Part shown: piece by piece, positions 61,026 to 64,000 of the stretch
Layout: each line of letters opens with the position of its first letter
How positions within the stretch are numbered: the first letter of the stretch is position 1
DNA from: an uncultured Clostridia bacterium
GTDB lineage: Bacteria; Bacillota; Clostridia; Oscillospirales; Ruminococcaceae
Direction: 5' to 3'
DNA length: 64,000 nucleotides
Assembly (NCBI GenBank): GCA_947168885.1
Contig: CAMVNQ010000009.1
Coordinates: 53,354 to 117,353, forward strand
The notes under the pieces: model-generated
What the model was told of the DNA's origin: nothing
Databases searched by the model: none
The model's input: only the letters and a program-made list of their open reading frames with translations
Translations under genes and position numbers: made by a program

Positions 61026-63344
61026 TCACACCGATTTCTTTTCAACTCCTTTCTTACGTCTTTTGTCAAAGGCTTTTAGAATTATATTGATTACCAGCGA
61101 TATAACCCATGCGAGTACAAAGTAAATTACCGCTGTCGCGATAAGCGGGAAGAACGCCTCGTAAGTCCGGCTTCTGATAATATCGCTCATCTTTGTAAGA
61201 TCCTGTATCGCGATATAGCCGACTATAGATGTGCTTTTCAGCAGCGAGACGATCTCCTGCCTATACACAGGAATGAACCGTGCAGCAGCCTGCGGGAATA
61301 TGAACCTGAAGAACGCCTGGTTTTCGCTGTAACCGAGGGCAAGTGCCGCTTCTCGCTGTCCGCCGTCTATACTTTCGATTCCCGAACGCATGATCTCAGA
61401 AGCATACGCGCCGAAGTTCAGCGTAAAGCCGATAACAGCCACCCATACCGCTTCAAGTCCGGACTTTCCGAGAATAACATAGTACAGTATCATAAGCAGC
61501 ACTACTATCGGCGTACCTTGCAGAAGCTTCACATAAATGTTGGATACAGCATTTGCGAGCCTGCTTCCCGTACGCCGGAACATACAGATAAGGAAAGCGA
61601 GCACAGAACCGAACAGTGTGGAAAGAACAGTGATAAGACAGGTAGTGCCGATACCCTCGACTATCAGCTTCCAGCGGTCTTCACGGATAAAGTTTTTCTC
61701 AAAGCTTGCTGCTATGCTTTCATAGAAGGTCACCGTCTCCTCATTATCCGAGCCTTCCGGACTGACTGCCGCAGTCACCATAACAACAGTACTTCCCGAT
61801 TCCTTATCGGAGAAATAGACACTTTCCGCACGTTCGGGCGTTACCGAGATATTTGCCGCAGCCATATCATATTTTTCCGATGCAATACCCGGTATTATCG
61901 CGGAGAACGTCATTGTATCAAAATCCGGGGTATAGCCATACTCACGGCAGAACATCGCCACAAGCTCGATCTCATAGCCTGTAAGGCTGCCTTTATATGT
62001 ATATTCCCATGGCGGAGTTGTTCCGTCACAGGCAATATCAAGTTCCCCATTCTCTCCTGTGAAGTCTGTCAGATCAACGGACAGTTCAATATCGCCTTTT
62101 GTCCACTTTTCAAGAAGCTTATCCATGGTCCCGTCAGCTTTGATCTTTGCAATAAACTCGTTGATCTTGTCCCGGAGAGCTGCGCCCTTTTCTGTTTTCG
62201 GAAACGCAAAAGCATACGGAGTCTCCTCGGCTGTTTCTTTAAGCCAGAACAGAGTCGGATTTTCCTCGATCATGGTTTCAGCCTGCTCTATCGACATTAA
62301 GTAGCCGTCTATTTTCCCGGTCGTGGTCGCAAGCGCAAGATCAGAGGACACATCATAATAAACATACTCCGCATCCGGGAATATCTTCTGCGCAACAGGC
62401 TCATAAGCGCTTCCGGTGAGGATTCCTATACGCTTGTCTCCGAAATATGAGATAGGCGTATTCTCGTTAACTGCACCACCGGTCTGTGAAATATCGGATT
62501 CGCGCACCATCAGCATTACTCCGCCGGTATATACGGTATCTGAAAAATCAACGCTTTCCTTTCTTTCCTCGGTGACAGATATGCTTCCTATTGCTATGTC
62601 ATACTTTCCGGAGATAATACCCGCCAGCATCGCGTTAGCATTCGGCTGCTCAAATCTTACGCTGTATCCGTATTCCTGAGCAAAATCAGTAATTATCTCA
62701 ACGGCAAAACCGGTAAACTCATTGTTCAGATAATAAGCGAACGGTATGTTGTCCGGCATTCCCGCAACGACCAATTCGCCGTTTTCACCAGAGAAAGCAG
62801 TGTGTTCAATCGTTTTTGCGGACTCATCGGTGCCGAACCACTTGTTTGTAATTTCATCAAGCTTGCCGTCCGACCTGAACTTCGCAAGCATCTCATTGAA
62901 CTGTTGACGCAGCTCATCACCTTTTGGATTTCCTTTCTGGAACATAAACGAATAATCATCGTTTATCAGCGGTTGTTTTATGTAATCCAAACCGTTGTTT
63001 TCGTTGTGCAGCATACGCGCGACAGGCTCGTCCACGAGAAACGCATCTATCTTATTCTGCTCCAGAGCGACAGCAACATCGCTTATGCTGTCATAGTAAA
63101 AATATTCGCTGTCCGGCAGGTACTCAAAAGTTATCGGTTCAAAGGATGAACCGGTCATTATACCGATTCGTTTTCCTATGTAGTCTTTGTATGTAATGCT
63201 TTCGCCGCTATCAGTGCCTTTGTAAACAGTATTCTCTGATTTCTGCTCATTTTGCGTTAATATCGCAAGCAGTATTCCACCCGCTATCATCAGTATAATG
63301 ACTGCGATGATTATAATATCGACCTTCGCTGTTTTTTTTCGCAT
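61026..63344 (-). CDS. Polar amino-acid ABC transporter: substrate-binding lobes fused to permease
   Basis: 772 residues. After one membrane helix (about 7-28), four lobe-like segments follow in the order lobe 2 (about 50-165, GKRIGIMTGSSFEPI), lobe 1 (190-290, PFAYY to VDFSDTVY), lobe 2 (300-425, KRIGILTGSAYEPV) and lobe 1 (435-535, PPWEY to VYFSDKES), then a permease domain (about 555-765) with LLQGTPIVVLLMILYY and the loop GGQREAALALGYS. Permease-binding-protein fusions are known for Firmicutes amino-acid transporters; this lobe order is unusual. No ATPase gene is adjacent, so the ATP subunit must come from elsewhere. AAGGAAAT precedes the ATG. Confidence 0.87.
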   Translation of the reverse strand: MRKKTAKVDIIIIAVIILMIAGGILLAILTQNEQKSENTVYKGTDSGESITYKDYIGKRIGIMTGSSFEPITFEYLPDSEYFYYDSISDVAVALEQNKIDAFLVDEPVARMLHNENNGLDYIKQPLINDDYSFMFQKGNPKGDELRQQFNEMLAKFRSDGKLDEITNKWFGTDESAKTIEHTAFSGENGELVVAGMPDNIPFAYYLNNEFTGFAVEIITDFAQEYGYSVRFEQPNANAMLAGIISGKYDIAIGSISVTEERKESVDFSDTVYTGGVMLMVRESDISQTGGAVNENTPISYFGDKRIGILTGSAYEPVAQKIFPDAEYVYYDVSSDLALATTTGKIDGYLMSIEQAETMIEENPTLFWLKETAEETPYAFAFPKTEKGAALRDKINEFIAKIKADGTMDKLLEKWTKGDIELSVDLTDFTGENGELDIACDGTTPPWEYTYKGSLTGYEIELVAMFCREYGYTPDFDTMTFSAIIPGIASEKYDMAAANISVTPERAESVYFSDKESGSTVVMVTAAVSPEGSDNEETVTFYESIAASFEKNFIREDRWKLIVEGIGTTCLITVLSTLFGSVLAFLICMFRRTGSRLANAVSNIYVKLLQGTPIVVLLMILYYVILGKSGLEAVWVAVIGFTLNFGAYASEIMRSGIESIDGGQREAALALGYSENQAFFRFIFPQAAARFIPVYRQEIVSLLKSTSIVGYIAIQDLTKMSDIIRSRTYEAFFPLIATAVIYFVLAWVISLVINIILKAFDKRRKKGVEKKSV

Positions 63345-63527
63345 AATCTCATTTCCTTATATTTTGTCTTAATATTTCATACCGTATCCGACAAGATAAA
63401 CGTCCGTTCAGCCTTCAACGTCTCTGCGGCAAGCCTGATGTTGCCCGATCCGGTCAGACAGTCATTCTTACGCACAATTTATAACATCGGAATATTTACA
63501 GATACATGACGCATCTCGATATCTATA

Positions 63528-63684
63528 GGGCACCTCTAAAAACCGCTTTGAAAAGAGAAAATGAGATAATTGTGCCGAGAGCAAGGAGAGGCTCCGAAAG
63601 CGTGCTGGCGCACGGTGAGGAGGCTTGACGCAGCTATCGGTGCAAGTAGCTCTTTTTCTCTCAAATGGGTTTTTAGAGGTTCCC
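63528..63684 (+). mobile_element. 157-bp MITE-like element, copy 3
   Basis: Begins GGGCACCTCTAAAAACC, ends GGGTTTTTAGAGGTTCCC. Flanked by TATA on both sides. One base different from copy 2. It lies between the promoter at 63693-63721 and the transporter gene it should drive, so it is part of the leader, read in the same sense relative to its gene as copy 1. The frame it contains on the plus strand, shared with copy 2, is not a gene. Confidence 0.9.
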
Positions 63685-63692
63685 TATACTAT

Positions 63693-63721
63693 ATATTACC
63701 ACAATTCAGCACAAACGTCAA
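63693..63721 (-). promoter_or_regulatory. Probable promoter of the transporter gene, upstream of MITE copy 3
   Basis: Minus strand TTGACG (63716-63721), 17 bases, TAATAT (63693-63698) with TGG extension. The start codon is about 345 bases downstream, with the MITE between. I saw no better promoter in 63345-63527. Confidence 0.6.
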
Positions 63722-63950
63722 GCAAAGTGATTATTTTGTTCAAAACATATCCACACCTCAGTTCAACAGGTCACACCGCTGATTCGTGATCTTCTCCGAG
63801 TCAGGAATCATCGAAGCACACGTTGTAATCCATGTTATAGCAGACCGTGTTAGTCTACCTTATTTGTCATACCGCTCTTTATTGCGGACGCATTTGAATA
63901 TCAGTTTACCGCCGCACCGAAGCTAACACTGATAATTAATGTCTACTCAT
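63722..63950. other. Non-coding stretch, nothing assigned
   Basis: Both strands are broken by stops; only short frames exist (for example 31 codons on the minus strand ending near 63761). No tRNA, promoter or known RNA motif could be supported. It may be degraded coding sequence. Confidence 0.4.
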
Positions 63951-63999
63951 CAACCGCGAATCGGCTTCAAAGCGCAGCTTGAAGCTAATTCGCGGTTGC
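63951..63999. repeat. Long inverted repeat at the window edge
   Basis: AACCGCGAAT...ATTCGCGGTT (10 bp) encloses a GCTTCAA/TTGAAGC inner stem, a loop of about eight bases and one two-base mismatch. It may be a terminator or regulatory hairpin of a gene beyond the window; the T tail, if any, is outside. Confidence 0.55.
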
Positions 64000-64000
64000 A

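Noticed and set aside
63760..63830. Short minus-strand frame with an in-frame TGA, considered as a selenoprotein or leader peptide
   Set aside because: No selenocysteine insertion element, promoter or ribosome site was seen; too short to support.
1..64000. CRISPR array, tRNA, rRNA or prophage
   Set aside because: No regular short repeats with spacers, no tRNA T-arm consensus with a cloverleaf, no ribosomal RNA sequence and no phage gene cluster were found by reading both strands.

Overview
The window looks like the chromosome of a low-to-medium-GC Gram-positive gut anaerobe, most likely a Ruminococcus / [Eubacterium] siraeum type of Oscillospiraceae. This is inference from Thr-Lys-Pro-rich linkers in a secreted lipoprotein, Firmicutes Shine-Dalgarno sequences, AgrC/AgrA-type and FakA/FakB-type genes and the mix of families. 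No rRNA, tRNA, CRISPR array, phage or full insertion sequence was seen. Promoters are strikingly uniform: more than 20 intergenic regions hold TTGACA-like and TATAAT boxes, nearly all spaced 17 bases, many with a TGn extended -10. I used these promoters and Shine-Dalgarno sites to move several starts inside the longest reading frame.

Layout. 1-17 kb is dominated by cyclic-di-GMP and phosphorelay signalling: a GGDEF cyclase, a sensor propeller/HD-GYP protein, a degenerate GGDEF membrane protein and a giant hybrid kinase with two receivers, HD-GYP and HPt, followed by a response regulator. CstA, a Bax-inhibitor-like protein, a TetR regulator and an acetyltransferase lie among them. 17-19 kb holds a chloramphenicol-acetyltransferase-like protein and a MATE exporter. 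19-24 kb holds a GHKL kinase / LytTR regulator pair and, divergently, an operon with a pseudo-receiver, a NaChBac-type voltage-gated channel, a small unknown protein and a lipoprotein. Two 21-bp-phased LytTR-type direct repeats sit just upstream of that operon's -35 box. 24-37 kb is mixed: a transglutaminase-like lipoprotein overlapping a nitrilase, an XRE/zinc-ribbon protein, an esterase, a YjbR-EVE fusion, a deformylase-like protein, a nitroreductase, GH43, an ECF sigma operon and another HD-GYP protein.

37.8-51.0 kb is the most interesting region. Twelve closely packed same-strand genes behind one clear promoter encode two AMP-forming acyl ligases (one with a fused carrier domain), a free acyl carrier protein, two PlsC-like acyltransferases, an LRAT-4'-phosphopantetheinyl transferase fusion, three membrane-anchored alpha/beta hydrolases (one with Cys in place of the nucleophile Ser), a DegV/FakB-like fatty-acid-binding protein, a GPH/MFS_2 transporter and a FakA-like kinase. 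I infer a dedicated fatty-acid capture, activation and acyl-transfer pathway making an unknown lipid.

51-64 kb holds HU, a TetR/phytoene-desaturase-like pair, a GNAT/hydrolase pair, a chemoreceptor, cysteine synthase, a methyltransferase, a PreA-like dehydrogenase with an extra N-terminal iron-sulfur region, and a transporter in which substrate-binding lobes occur in the order 2-1-2-1 before the permease. Three copies of a 157-bp MITE-like element are present (12.1, 58.2 and 63.5 kb). Two sit between a promoter and its gene, and in one case the element end supplies a ribosome-binding site directly before a start codon.
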